Assembly: GCF_009725235.1 (NCBI RefSeq)
Contig: NZ_WJFC01000264.1
Coordinates: 1 to 17,055 of the forward strand
Direction: 5' to 3'
Source: Scytonema sp. UIC 10036
GTDB taxonomy: Bacteria; Cyanobacteriota; Cyanobacteriia; Cyanobacteriales; Nostocaceae
Length of the DNA: 17,055 bases
Part shown: in pieces, positions 1-7,356 of the stretch
How the letters are laid out: each line of letters starts with the position of its first letter
Numbering within the stretch: the stretch's first letter is position 1
The notes under the pieces: generated by a model
What the model was told of the DNA's origin: nothing
The model's database searches: none
What the model saw: the letters and a program-made list of their open reading frames with translations, nothing else
Made by a program: the position numbers and the translations under genes

Positions 1-185
1 GTAGGTTTTGCATAAAAATACGAAATTACGTAGGTTGGGGAGCCAGCCCTGAACCGTGTGCGTGGCGCGAATGCGCCATAGGAGGGTTTCCCTCCGCACC
101 TTTACTGGCGTTTGAGGAACGAAACCCAACATCTATCAGCATTTGTTGGGTTTCGCTTGTGCTACTATTTCCCCAAAACCTACGT
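1..185. repeat. Composite palindromic intergenic repeat (nested)
   Basis: The unit GTAGGTTGGG (30-39) followed by TTGAGGAACGAAACCCAAC (112-130) is the same sequence that is contiguous in the perfect palindrome at 8633-8661. Here the two parts are separated by about 72 nt (40-111) carrying two short hairpins: GGCGC/GCGCC (64-68/73-77) and GGAGGG/CCCTCC (81-86/90-95). The inner stem CGAAACCCAAC/GTTGGGTTTCG (120-130/145-155) is intact. The outer arm is degenerate: 28-40 pairs with 171-185 with a 2-nt bulge, and GTAGGTTTTG at 1-10 also pairs perfectly with 174-183. It lies just downstream of the FAD oxidoreductase stop, so it may help end that transcript. No gene is seen in it. Confidence 0.75.
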
Positions 186-217
186 AGTATTGATATCCTA
201 CTATGTTTATAACGGCT

Positions 218-1297
218 TTATATAGAATTATTAAGCTCCTCTAAAAAACTAGCTTTTGGTAGAGGTAAATGGCGCAGGTAGTTGTTAATTGCCTCTGCGG
301 CTGCAATACCGGAAAGCATTGCACCCTCCACAAGATTGCCACCACACCAATCCCCGCAACATATGAGAGGTACACCTGTGTCAGCGGCTAAATAAGTTGT
401 TTGCAACGGACGGGTGGGAAAAGCGTAGCGCCAGCGATGAACTTGTATCCATTCTGGAGTTTTTAGCCAAGAAAGCTGTAAAGATTCAGCCGCATGGTTT
501 AACAGAAATTCTCCGGCTGGTTGTAAATCTTGGGTTTGGTCATGGTGTAAGGCAAAAGCAGCACTACTTTGCAGAACAAAAACGGGTTGTTGGGGGTTGG
601 AACGTTTGCTACTATCTAAACCAATCCATGCCAAATACTTGTCCTCAACAAAAGTTACTGCTTTCCACTCTGTTGGGGGTTGTAATGTTGATGAATATCC
701 GGCGATCGCACTCAAGCAAGGAGAAAATTCCACAGAACGTAGGTTCTCCAGAAATGTTGCCCCCAAGATACTCTCTCCCAAAGGTTCCAACAGCATTAAA
801 GCTTGAGGTGCGGGAATAGCAATAACTACCGATGTTGCTGTTATCTCTTCATCGGAGGTATCCATTGCGAGCCGCCATTTTTTTTCTGGAGTGGGAGTAA
901 TTTCTGTTACACGCTTGTTCAGCAAAATTTCCAACCCAGGGGCAAGAAATTTCGCGATCGCACTTATTCCTGTAGGCGCGATATATCGGGGATTGGGTAT
1001 TGGAGACTGGGGCTGAGGAACTGAGGAATGGGGTTTGAGTTCGTGAACCGTATCTGTCCAAACCTCTAAAATATGGCGCTGGTGTAACAAATCAATAAAA
1101 CGTTCTAAAAGTTCGCCCTTTGGCTTGAGGTAACACGTCCCGTGATCTGCACAAGTATTAAATAAACGGCGTGTTGCAACTCGTCCCCCCAAACCACGAG
1201 ATTTTTCTACAACTATTACTGAATATCCAGCCTGACTTAACTGTTGGGCGCAAACTAAACCAGCCATACCGGCACCAATCACTGCAACATCAGTCAT
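218..1297 (-). CDS. Renalase-like FAD-dependent amine oxidoreductase
   Basis: This is a 359-residue flavoprotein. The N-terminus has the Rossmann dinucleotide motif GAGMAG (residues 8-13), then an acidic residue ending the second strand (E31) and the R-G-L-G-G-R segment (34-39) typical of the amine oxidase/renalase group. A C-terminal GDWCGGNLVEGAMLSG segment matches the second FAD contact. Family members oxidise amines or reduced nicotinamide isomers; the substrate here is unknown. There is no signal peptide or membrane segment, so it is probably cytosolic. The ATG start leaves almost no leader before the Rossmann strand, as expected. It is monocistronic and divergent from the YaaW gene. Residues of about 88-103 are low-complexity and Pro/Ser-rich, and are encoded by repeat-like DNA. 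The family call is firm; the precise reaction is not. Confidence 0.85.
   Translation of the reverse strand: MTDVAVIGAGMAGLVCAQQLSQAGYSVIVVEKSRGLGGRVATRRLFNTCADHGTCYLKPKGELLERFIDLLHQRHILEVWTDTVHELKPHSSVPQPQSPIPNPRYIAPTGISAIAKFLAPGLEILLNKRVTEITPTPEKKWRLAMDTSDEEITATSVVIAIPAPQALMLLEPLGESILGATFLENLRSVEFSPCLSAIAGYSSTLQPPTEWKAVTFVEDKYLAWIGLDSSKRSNPQQPVFVLQSSAAFALHHDQTQDLQPAGEFLLNHAAESLQLSWLKTPEWIQVHRWRYAFPTRPLQTTYLAADTGVPLICCGDWCGGNLVEGAMLSGIAAAEAINNYLRHLPLPKASFLEELNNSI
988..1036. repeat. Intergenic-type low-complexity repeat inside a coding region
   Basis: On the plus strand this stretch reads as GGGGATTGGG, then TATTGGAGACTGGGG, then two GAGGAA(C/T) units. That is the style of the intergenic GGGGACT/GGGGATT repeat seen at 17028-17055. 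Read on the minus strand it stays in frame and encodes a Ser/Pro/Gln-rich linker (about residues 88-103 of the FAD oxidoreductase). It looks like repeat DNA tolerated as an in-frame insertion. Confidence 0.5.
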
Positions 1298-1440
1298 TAG
1301 TAATCGTCATTTGTCATGGGTCATTTGTCATTATCAACTGGACTTTGGACAAAAAGACTCAGGATCGCAATTCATGAGTCTTAAAAGCTAATAGTAGAAT
1401 AAAGTACGTACCAAAACTGCATGGAAGGGAGGAAGGGAAA
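1298..1440. other. Divergent intergenic region with direct and inverted repeats
   Basis: This spacer must carry the promoters of two divergent genes. It holds a 12-bp direct repeat GTCATTTGTCAT (1306-1317 and 1320-1331) and an 8-bp inverted repeat AAGACTCA/TGAGTCTT (1354-1361/1375-1382) with a 13-nt loop. TAGAAT near 1394-1399 could be a -10 box, but no good -35 is seen. A purine-rich Shine-Dalgarno (GGGAGGAAGGG) lies just before the TTG at 1441. Confidence 0.35.
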
Positions 1441-2283
1441 TTGGATGAACTAAGGGCAGTTCTAGAACTGGCAACTGAAGAAGAATTGAAAGATTTGACA
1501 GCAATTCTTTTTAGTCGTAAGTTTAATCCTCTAGATTACGTTCACACACCTGAGCCTATAGAAGTACAAAGTAAAAGTCGCAAAGCTTGGCTGGATACAC
1601 TAGAGCAACGCTTTCGTTATTTAGCTGCTGATGGAGTCACAGTCCTGCGAGGACGTACTGGTCAAGTAAGTTACAGACAAGTGCTGGTTCAAGTATGTAA
1701 GTATTTAAAAATACCTTATTCCCATGACCTGACCACTGTTGATTTAGAAGCAGAAGTTTTTCTATTTTTGCTCGGACACGTATGGAAAAAACTGCCAGAA
1801 AAGGATAAGCAAAAATTCACAGTTCAAGTTCAGCATCAACTTGCTCAATCACAACCAAACCAAACTCTACCACTTTCATTACAGCGAGATCCCCTTGGAC
1901 TTCTTTTTAAAGGTGGAAGTGCCTTGGCTGTGACTTCCATTATTCAGCCCTTGTTGCTGAAACAACTCGCCCGTCAGTTTGCAATGCACTTTGCTACTTA
2001 CGAAGTCACCAAACAAGCCGTAGCCAAAGGTTCGGGGGTAGCCGCCAACCAATTTCAAACCTACGTCACTTTGCAAATGGCAAAGCAGGGTATGGCTGTC
2101 AGTGCAACTCGTTACAGTGTAGCTCGCAGTATGTTCGCTTTCTTAGGACCGATGATGTGGGCTTGGTTTTTTGCGGACTTGGGATGGAGAGCAATTGCCA
2201 CCAACTACGGTCGAATTATACCCACCATTTTCACACTCGCTCAGATTCGCCTCACTCGTACTGAATGTTGGGAGTTTGCTTGA
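1441..2283 (+). CDS. YaaW/UPF0174 family protein
   Basis: This 280-residue protein starts at TTG. The start is supported by an unusually strong GGGAGGAAGGG ribosome site a few bases upstream; the ATG at 1421 is out of frame. Residues 1-25 have the acidic helical opening seen in the family (ELATEEELKDLTAIL). The core has the family pattern G-x-x-x-Y-R-x-x-L-x-x-V-C-K-x-L and a F-L-x-x-x-W-K-K-L-P-E-x-D-K segment (about 75-125), recalling E. coli YaaW. The second half is Ala/Gly-rich and hydrophobic, and could associate with membrane. The biochemical role is unknown. Its 3' end overlaps the next gene by 19 nt, suggesting translational coupling, though the functional link to an O-antigen ligase-like protein is unclear. 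Confidence 0.75.
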   Translation: MDELRAVLELATEEELKDLTAILFSRKFNPLDYVHTPEPIEVQSKSRKAWLDTLEQRFRYLAADGVTVLRGRTGQVSYRQVLVQVCKYLKIPYSHDLTTVDLEAEVFLFLLGHVWKKLPEKDKQKFTVQVQHQLAQSQPNQTLPLSLQRDPLGLLFKGGSALAVTSIIQPLLLKQLARQFAMHFATYEVTKQAVAKGSGVAANQFQTYVTLQMAKQGMAVSATRYSVARSMFAFLGPMMWAWFFADLGWRAIATNYGRIIPTIFTLAQIRLTRTECWEFA

Positions 2284-3644
2284 AAATTCTTCTTCCCCAT
2301 CTCAACTTTAGCTTGCAGTCTCGTTGGAAATATACCCTACTGGGACTCGCTATCTTCCCACTAACTCCTCTATTTGGGGCTGTAAGTATGGGTTGGGCTA
2401 TATTAGGAACTTTGCTGCAACAGTATCGTGCGGTGGTGAGTCGCCCCCTCCACAGGGGGTTTATGCTTCTTAGTGTCTTGCTAATCCTGACAGCTAGCTT
2501 TGCCTATAATAAAACTGAAGCTTTCGTAGGGTTGTTTAATTTTTTACCTTACTTTGTCGTTTTTGCCAGTTTTAGTGTTCTGATTCAAACTGTATCTCAA
2601 TTGCGGCAACTGTCTTGGATGCTGGTCATTACCTCTGTGCCAGTCATAGTCGTTGGCTTGGGACAGTTGCTTTTAGGATGGGCAACTCCTCCCCAGGGAT
2701 GGATAGGTTTTTTGGGTTGGGCGATCGCACCTGGAGGAGAACCACCAGGTCGGATGTCTTCTATATTTATGTACGCCAACAGCTTAGCCGGCTACTTAAT
2801 AATAGTTTTCATTCTAGAATTGGGCTTGTGGGTGGAACATTGGCGGTTGGGGATTGGCGAGACAAGGGAGACAAGGGAGACAAGGGAGCATTTTCTACCT
2901 TGTCTACCCCTTCTACCTTGTCTACCCTCTCTCCCCTTCCTCTTCCTAACTTTGGCGATTATTCTCAATCTTGTCGCACTCATTTTGACTAACTCGCGCA
3001 ACGCTTGGGCAATTGCGATTTTTGCCTGTTTGGCTTATGCCTTGTATCAGGGATGGCGCATTCTTGTCGCTACTGTTTCGGGTGTAGCGGCGAGCGTGCT
3101 TTTAGCTGCTTTTGCTCCAACACCTATTGCTTTGTTGTTCCGTCAGTTTATTCCTCGTTTCTTTTGGGCGCGGTTGAATGACGAACTTTATCCAGATAGA
3201 CCGGTGGCTTTACTCCGCAAAACGCAATGGCAATTTGCTATATCGATGGCTCAGGATCGCCCCTGGACTGGTTGGGGATTGCGAAACTTTACCGTACTTT
3301 ATGAAGCAAAGATGCAAATTTGGTTGGGGCATCCTCATAGCTTGTTTTTAATGCTGTTTGCCGAGATCGGTTTGCCTGCGACTCTTTTTTTCTGTGGTTT
3401 ATTGTGCTGGATATTTGTTGGTGGTGTCCAACTTTTGCAAAATTCAAAGTACGTAGAGGCGAAAGACAAAACAATTCTGTTCAGTTACCTTGTTTTCTTC
3501 ATTGGTTGGGTACTATTTAATACCGTAGATGTCAGTTTATTTGATTTTCGATTGAACGTTATTTCTTGGTTGCTATTTGCTGCTCTTTCTGGAGTGGTGT
3601 ATCACTACAACCAACAGCATAAGATCGCAAATGAGAAGAATTAA
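2265..3644 (+). CDS. O-antigen ligase/polymerase-like membrane protein (Wzy_C)
   Basis: This 459-residue polytopic membrane protein has roughly ten or eleven hydrophobic segments. The large extracytoplasmic loop and following helices carry the Wzy_C signature: R-P-W-T-G-W-G-L-R-N-F (332-342) and G-H-P-H-S-L-F-L-M-L-F-A-E-I-G-L-P (355-371). In this family the loop His/Arg residues act in transfer or polymerisation of lipid-linked glycans; whether this copy ligates O-antigen, polymerises exopolysaccharide or glycosylates protein cannot be told. ATG 2265 overlaps the YaaW stop; an in-frame TTG at 2280 is the alternative. No glycosyltransferases are adjacent. Residues 196-224 (three E-T-R units, then Leu/Pro/Cys-rich repeats) are encoded by a tandem/inverted repeat absent from the family core. 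Confidence 0.85.
   Translation: MLGVCLKILLPHLNFSLQSRWKYTLLGLAIFPLTPLFGAVSMGWAILGTLLQQYRAVVSRPLHRGFMLLSVLLILTASFAYNKTEAFVGLFNFLPYFVVFASFSVLIQTVSQLRQLSWMLVITSVPVIVVGLGQLLLGWATPPQGWIGFLGWAIAPGGEPPGRMSSIFMYANSLAGYLIIVFILELGLWVEHWRLGIGETRETRETREHFLPCLPLLPCLPSLPFLFLTLAIILNLVALILTNSRNAWAIAIFACLAYALYQGWRILVATVSGVAASVLLAAFAPTPIALLFRQFIPRFFWARLNDELYPDRPVALLRKTQWQFAISMAQDRPWTGWGLRNFTVLYEAKMQIWLGHPHSLFLMLFAEIGLPATLFFCGLLCWIFVGGVQLLQNSKYVEAKDKTILFSYLVFFIGWVLFNTVDVSLFDFRLNVISWLLFAALSGVVYHYNQQHKIANEKN
2859..2928 (+). repeat. In-frame tandem and inverted repeat within the O-antigen ligase-like gene
   Basis: Three perfect 9-bp units GAGACAAGG (2859-2885) are followed by two near-identical 18-bp units beginning TTCTACCTTGTCTACC (2893-2910, 2911-2928). 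AGACAAGG and CCTTGTCT are complementary, so the block can fold. Unit lengths are multiples of three, so the reading frame is kept. The encoded peptide sits between two predicted membrane segments. Confidence 0.85.
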
Positions 3645-3707
3645 CAGCCCTTTCTTCAGAAAAAACACTGAGGTAAATTAAATCAATAGTTAATAATATA
3701 ACTTTAA

Positions 3708-3834
3708 GCACGTCTGTGCCTATGTGACTAATTCCACGTTAGTCATTGTTGCTGATTGTTGGGAAGATGTAGGAACACTTCTTTTTGATGTTTTCCTGCA
3801 TAACGGGCATCTCTTGGAGATGCCCTTATTTTTT
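3708..3834 (+). ncRNA. Candidate small RNA: serial stem-loops ending in an intrinsic terminator
   Basis: Going 5' to 3' there are four stems. GCAC/GTGC (3708-3711/3716-3719) is first, then perfect TGACTAA/TTAGTCA (3725-3731/3739-3745). ATGTAGGAA/TTCCTGCAT follows (3767-3775/3793-3801, one G-U), and last is the terminator stem at 3805-3825 with a T-tract. AT-rich TAATAT/TATAAC (3694-3702) is placed like a -10 box for a start near 3706, but there is no recognisable -35. No plausible ORF spans it. The alternative is simply the structured 3' UTR of the upstream gene. I do not recognise a known cyanobacterial sRNA family. Confidence 0.35.
3805..3834 (+). terminator. Strong Rho-independent terminator
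   Basis: A perfect 9-bp stem GGGCATCTC/GAGATGCCC with a TTG loop is followed directly by TTATTTTTT. It lies 160 nt downstream of the O-antigen ligase-like stop and closes that transcript, or an independent small RNA. Confidence 0.85.
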
Positions 3835-4011
3835 GGTTGGTGGTTAATTGTTAGTTGTTGGTGGTTGGTAGTGAGTGGTTTTCTACTTGTAAGATAGGTG
3901 TGAGTGGAAATTTACAGGATACCTAGGTAATCATCAACCGCGTATACCATAACGGCTGAAAAAACCTGTATACCTTCTGCTCTCTGCTTTTTTTCAACTC
4001 AGCCAATTTCT
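3835..4011. other. Intergenic region upstream of ycf51
   Basis: The first 45 nt are TG-rich low-complexity sequence made of TTGGTGG/TTAGTTG-like words. Two copies of GTATACC (3942-3948 and 3968-3974) lie 26 nt apart, 38 to 64 nt before the Ycf51 start, and could be regulator sites or -10-like elements. No clear Shine-Dalgarno precedes the ATG at 4012. Confidence 0.3.
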
Positions 4012-4536
4012 ATGTTTACAACAGATGATTTTCTTCAGTACACCCAATGGTCTGGTATCGCAACATTAGCGTTTGCCGGTTTGGTGATTTTGGCTTTTGT
4101 TTTCAAATGGGGTATCCGCTTTCGTCTGGTGGGTGCTACTGGTTTTATGCTTGTAGTTACAGGCGGACTATTTGCTCTCTCGTTAGCACCCTTAACTCGT
4201 ACTGTCATTCCGGATGCCTTACGCTACAGCTTGGTATATGATAACGGGGGTCCGCAAACAGTGATTGCTCTTCCGCCCGCAGAAATTACTCCATCACAAT
4301 TAGAAGCAACTTTACGTCAAGCAGCCAGCGATTTGTATTCTTACGGTCGTTTAGGTGCATTAAGTGATAACCAGTTGACTGTTCGAGCGCGAACTATCAT
4401 ACACCCAGAAAAAGGTGTTTCCGTTCCTCTTTATTTGGGTCAGGTTAGAAGATCTCTTGCTAAACGTGAAGACCAGCAAATGGCGATCGAGATTTACGAA
4501 GATAAATTGGCTCAGTTACCTCAGCCTACTGCGTGA
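4012..4536 (+). CDS. ycf51: Ycf51 family protein (DUF2518)
   Basis: This 174-residue protein opens with the conserved M-x-T-T-D-D-F-L-Q-Y-x-Q-W-S/T-G segment and has two adjacent membrane helices (about residues 15-32 and 38-58). A soluble C-terminal part contains the Y-S-Y-G-R-x-G motif (113-119) and ends near the family length. The family occurs in cyanobacteria and in some algal plastid genomes; its function is not established, and the topology suggests a thylakoid or plasma membrane protein. It stands alone on the plus strand after a strong terminator and before a palindromic repeat, so it is probably monocistronic. Recognition rests on overall sequence pattern; the identity is fairly secure, the role unknown. 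Confidence 0.85.
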   Translation: MFTTDDFLQYTQWSGIATLAFAGLVILAFVFKWGIRFRLVGATGFMLVVTGGLFALSLAPLTRTVIPDALRYSLVYDNGGPQTVIALPPAEITPSQLEATLRQAASDLYSYGRLGALSDNQLTVRARTIIHPEKGVSVPLYLGQVRRSLAKREDQQMAIEIYEDKLAQLPQPTA

Positions 4537-4562
4537 AAAGTACATTGAGTCAAACCTCTCAC

Positions 4563-4687
4563 TCTCGTTCCCATGCTCTGCATGGGAATGCTTTTGCTTC
4601 GAGGCTCTGCCTCCCGTATTCAGGCTACCACACCGGGCAGTAGCCCAAGCGATCGCGTTCTCAGCTTGAGTCTGGGAACATAGAGAT
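4563..4687. repeat. Palindromic intergenic repeat, CTCTCGTTCCCA family, copy 1
   Basis: It opens with CTCTCGTTCCCATGC, whose CCCATGC/GCATGGG halves (4571-4577/4580-4586) form a hairpin. It continues with a GAGGCTCTGCCTC core (4601-4613) shared with the copy at 10570-10684, and ends near TCTGGGAACA, partly complementary to the start. The second half has diverged and includes a HIP1 octamer. The short open frame across it is a by-product of the repeat, not a gene. Confidence 0.7.
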
Positions 4688-4909
4688 TGACGGATCTTTC
4701 TGTATAAAGCAAAATTTTTTTGTGTTTAGAAAACCTAATATTATTTTTTGTTAAGATATAAGTCTAAAGATTATTCAGGGTATAGCGAAACTTTGTTCGG
4801 ACTATAATGGTAATCTTCTAGCGAGAAGAGATAGAAACAATTCACATCAATCGTGTAGTAAAAAAAGTTCCCACAAGTATCTAGAAATGTTACTTTCATA
4901 GTTAGTGAT
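4688..4909 (+). promoter_or_regulatory. AT-rich leader and putative -10 box of the alcohol dehydrogenase-like gene
   Basis: This region is gene-free and AT-rich. A perfect TATAAT lies at 4803-4808, which would give a leader of about 95 nt. No -35 hexamer is visible at 16-18 nt upstream and no NtcA-type GTA-N8-TAC site is seen nearby, so the promoter call is tentative. The Shine-Dalgarno before ATG 4910 is weak (AGTGAT). Confidence 0.3.
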
Positions 4910-6115
4910 ATGTCTAATCAATTGACGGAAAAGTTGTCTACTCCAAACTCTAGCTCGTTATTCACCCTCTGTGTAGCCCCAGCAAAAGTCTTAAGAGGGT
5001 CGAACATTTTAGCTCAAGCTACAGATGCGATCTCTACCTTAGGAAGTCGTCCCTTAATTGTGGGAGGAAATGCTTTACGACAAGCTGCATCGGGTCAAAG
5101 TACTTCTGCGCTCCAACTCCACTTGCAACCACTTTTGCAGCACAAGCAGTTACAGAATGTAACTGCTTATTACACCCCTGATTGTAGTGAAGCGAGCTTG
5201 AAATCTTTGCAAAAAGCAGCAAAAGAACATAAAGCCGATGTCATTATTGGTGTTGGTGGTGGTAAGGCATTAGATACAGCTAAATTACTAGCCCACCAAT
5301 TGCAGTTACCAGTAGTCACAATTCCTACTTCAGCTGCCACCTGTGCTGCTTGGACAGCACTATCCAACGTGTATTCTCATGAAGGTGCTTTTCTCTACGA
5401 TGTAGCGCTTGAACGGTGTCCCGATTTGCTCGTACTAGATTACGATTTAGTGCAAACTGCCCCCCAACACACACTTATAGCTGGTATTGGAGATGCACTA
5501 GCCAAGTGGTATGAAGCTTCTGTCAGTAGCGGACACTCAGAACAAACTTTGATTATTGCCGCAGTTCAACAAGCGCGAGTGTTAAGAGATATACTCTTCC
5601 AAAAATCCGGCACTGCCATTAAACAATTAGGTAGCGAAGCTTGGCGAGAAGTTGTAGATGCTACAGTTTTACTTGCGGGTGTAATTGGGGGACTTGGAGG
5701 CGCACAATGTCGGACTGTCGCCGCCCATGCCGTACATAACGGTTTGACTCACATTTCCAAAGGGAGCGGCAGCATTCACGGTGACAAAGTTGCCTATGGT
5801 ATTTTGGTTCAACTGCGTTTGGAAGAAATGATACAGGGCAATCAGCTAGCAACGGCAGCAAGACAACAGTTATTGAAGTTTTATGCAGAGATTGGCTTAC
5901 CCCAAAAACTGAATGATTTGGGATTGGGGAACATCACACTGACACAATTACAAACTGCGGCTGAAATTGCGCTGGCTCCAAATTCTGATATTCACAGACT
6001 ACCGTTCAAAGTTTCGCTAGAACAATTGATGGCAGCGATGGTTTCTACCACTGCACCGGTAGAAGGAAATCGTATTCCTATAAGTTTGACGCAAAGCGCG
6101 GAAAAAGTTGAGTAG
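4910..6115 (+). CDS. Iron-containing alcohol dehydrogenase family (glycerol dehydrogenase-like)
   Basis: This 401-residue NAD(P)-dependent, metal-dependent dehydrogenase has the GldA layout. The nucleotide-binding loop is G-V-G-G-G-K-A-L-D-T-A-K (114-125), followed by V-x-T-I-P-T-S-A-A-T-C-A-A-W-T-A (135-150). Metal ligands expected for the family are present: Asp195 in GIGDALAKW, His273 in AAHAVHNGL and His290 in SIHGDKVAYG. Length is slightly above the usual 365-370, mostly from an N-terminal extension of about 15 residues, so a later start is possible, though no ATG is at hand. The likely activity is oxidation or reduction of a small polyol or hydroxyketone in the cytosol; the substrate cannot be assigned. 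The following aminotransferase lies 56 nt downstream on the same strand, so co-transcription is possible. Confidence 0.85.
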   Translation: MSNQLTEKLSTPNSSSLFTLCVAPAKVLRGSNILAQATDAISTLGSRPLIVGGNALRQAASGQSTSALQLHLQPLLQHKQLQNVTAYYTPDCSEASLKSLQKAAKEHKADVIIGVGGGKALDTAKLLAHQLQLPVVTIPTSAATCAAWTALSNVYSHEGAFLYDVALERCPDLLVLDYDLVQTAPQHTLIAGIGDALAKWYEASVSSGHSEQTLIIAAVQQARVLRDILFQKSGTAIKQLGSEAWREVVDATVLLAGVIGGLGGAQCRTVAAHAVHNGLTHISKGSGSIHGDKVAYGILVQLRLEEMIQGNQLATAARQQLLKFYAEIGLPQKLNDLGLGNITLTQLQTAAEIALAPNSDIHRLPFKVSLEQLMAAMVSTTAPVEGNRIPISLTQSAEKVE

Positions 6116-6124
6116 TCTCAGCAT

Positions 6125-6166
6125 ATAATTCATAATTCATAATTCATAATTCATAATTCATAATTC
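6125..6166. repeat. Six perfect ATAATTC heptamer repeats
   Basis: Six uninterrupted copies of the 7-bp unit fill most of the 56-nt gap between two plus-strand genes and stop 5 nt before the ATG at 6172. This is the short tandemly repeated repetitive type known from heterocystous cyanobacteria. It occupies the place where a Shine-Dalgarno would be expected, and none is visible. Confidence 0.95.
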
Positions 6167-6171
6167 TTTCG

Positions 6172-7356
6172 ATGACTTTAGATTGGATTGTCCCAGCTAA
6201 CCGCGTACAGAAATTACCGCCCTACGTATTTGCCCGTCTAGATGAACTCAAGGCTAAAGCACGGGAACAAGGGCTGGATCTCATTGATTTGGGCATGGGA
6301 AACCCAGATGGTGCAACACCGCAGCCAGTGGTAGAAGCGGCAATGAAAGCTTTGCAAAATCCTGCAAATCATGGCTATCCTCCTTTTGAGGGAACTGCTA
6401 GTTTTCGCCGTGCTATTACTAGCTGGTATCAAAGGCGTTATGGAGTGGATTTAGATCCTGATAGCGAAGCATTGCCTTTACTTGGATCTAAAGAAGGATT
6501 GGGGCATCTTGCTATGGCTTATATCAATCCAGGTGATTTGGTTTTAGTTCCCTCTCCTGCTTATCCCGCGCATTTCCGGGGTCCTGTCATAGCTGGCGGG
6601 ACAATCCACAGTTTAATTCTTAAGCCAGAAAATGATTGGCTGATCGATCTAGCGGCAATTCCTGACTCTGTAGCCGAACAAGCAAAAATTCTCTACTTTA
6701 ATTATCCTAGCAATCCTACGGCGGCGACTGCACCACCCGAATTTTTTACAGAAATTGTCGCTTTTGCTCGGAAGTACGAGATTTTATTGGTACACGATCT
6801 GTGTTACGCTGAATTGGCTTTTGATGGTTATCAACCAACAAGTTTGTTAGAAATTCCAGGTGCAAAAGAAATTGGGGTTGAGTTTCATACCCTTTCTAAG
6901 ACTTATAATATGGCGGGTTGGCGTGTTGGTTTTGTTGTAGGCAATCGTCATATTATTCAAGGTTTGCGAACGTTAAAAACTAACTTGGATTATGGTATTT
7001 TTGCGGCATTGCAAACTGCTGCAGAAGCAGCTTTACAACTCCCTGATGAGTATTTGTATGAGGTGCAAGAACGGTATCGCAGCCGCCGTGATTTTTTAAT
7101 TCAAGGTTTGGGAAAGTTAGGTTGGGATATTCCTAAAACTAGGGCGACGATGTATCTGTGGGTTCCTTGTCCTACTGGCATCAGTTCTACGGATTTTGCC
7201 TTGAGTGTATTGCAGCAAACTGGTGTTGTTGTGACACCTGGTAACGCTTTTGGGGTTGCCGGGGAAGGGTATGTAAGAATCAGTCTAATTTTGGATTGCG
7301 ATCGCTTGGGTGAGGCTTTAGAAAGATTTAAACAAGCGGGTATTTACTATTCTTAA
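6172..7356 (+). CDS. Class I PLP aminotransferase, AlaC-like
   Basis: This 394-residue fold-type I aminotransferase has the PLP lysine at Lys243 in TLSKTYNMAGWR, Asn181-Pro-Thr in the N-Y-P-S-N-P-T motif, Asp209 and Tyr212 in VHDLCYAEL, and the substrate carboxylate arginine in the C-terminal GYVRISL segment. The opening RVQKLPPYVFARLDELK and GMGNPDGATP resemble E. coli AlaC (glutamate-pyruvate aminotransferase) closely. Related proteins are often annotated as aspartate or LL-diaminopimelate aminotransferase, so amino-group donor and acceptor remain open. It is a cytosolic enzyme of amino acid metabolism. The start is fixed by the preceding repeat and the family N-terminus; the upstream heptamer array leaves no Shine-Dalgarno, so initiation may be by a leaderless or SD-independent route. 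Confidence 0.88.
   Translation: MTLDWIVPANRVQKLPPYVFARLDELKAKAREQGLDLIDLGMGNPDGATPQPVVEAAMKALQNPANHGYPPFEGTASFRRAITSWYQRRYGVDLDPDSEALPLLGSKEGLGHLAMAYINPGDLVLVPSPAYPAHFRGPVIAGGTIHSLILKPENDWLIDLAAIPDSVAEQAKILYFNYPSNPTAATAPPEFFTEIVAFARKYEILLVHDLCYAELAFDGYQPTSLLEIPGAKEIGVEFHTLSKTYNMAGWRVGFVVGNRHIIQGLRTLKTNLDYGIFAALQTAAEAALQLPDEYLYEVQERYRSRRDFLIQGLGKLGWDIPKTRATMYLWVPCPTGISSTDFALSVLQQTGVVVTPGNAFGVAGEGYVRISLILDCDRLGEALERFKQAGIYYS

Noticed and set aside
397..1061. Several open frames of 69 to 140 codons on the plus strand (and one on the minus strand) inside the FAD oxidoreductase gene
   Set aside because: They are antisense or off-frame shadows of a gene with clear family motifs.
2859..2928. CRISPR-like or regulatory repeat inside the O-antigen ligase-like gene
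   Set aside because: Units are 9 and 18 bp, tandem and in frame with the protein; this is a coding tandem repeat.
4415..4669. 84-codon open frame over the end of ycf51 and the palindromic repeat
   Set aside because: It overlaps a well-supported gene in another frame and continues into the repeat element; the protein resembles nothing.
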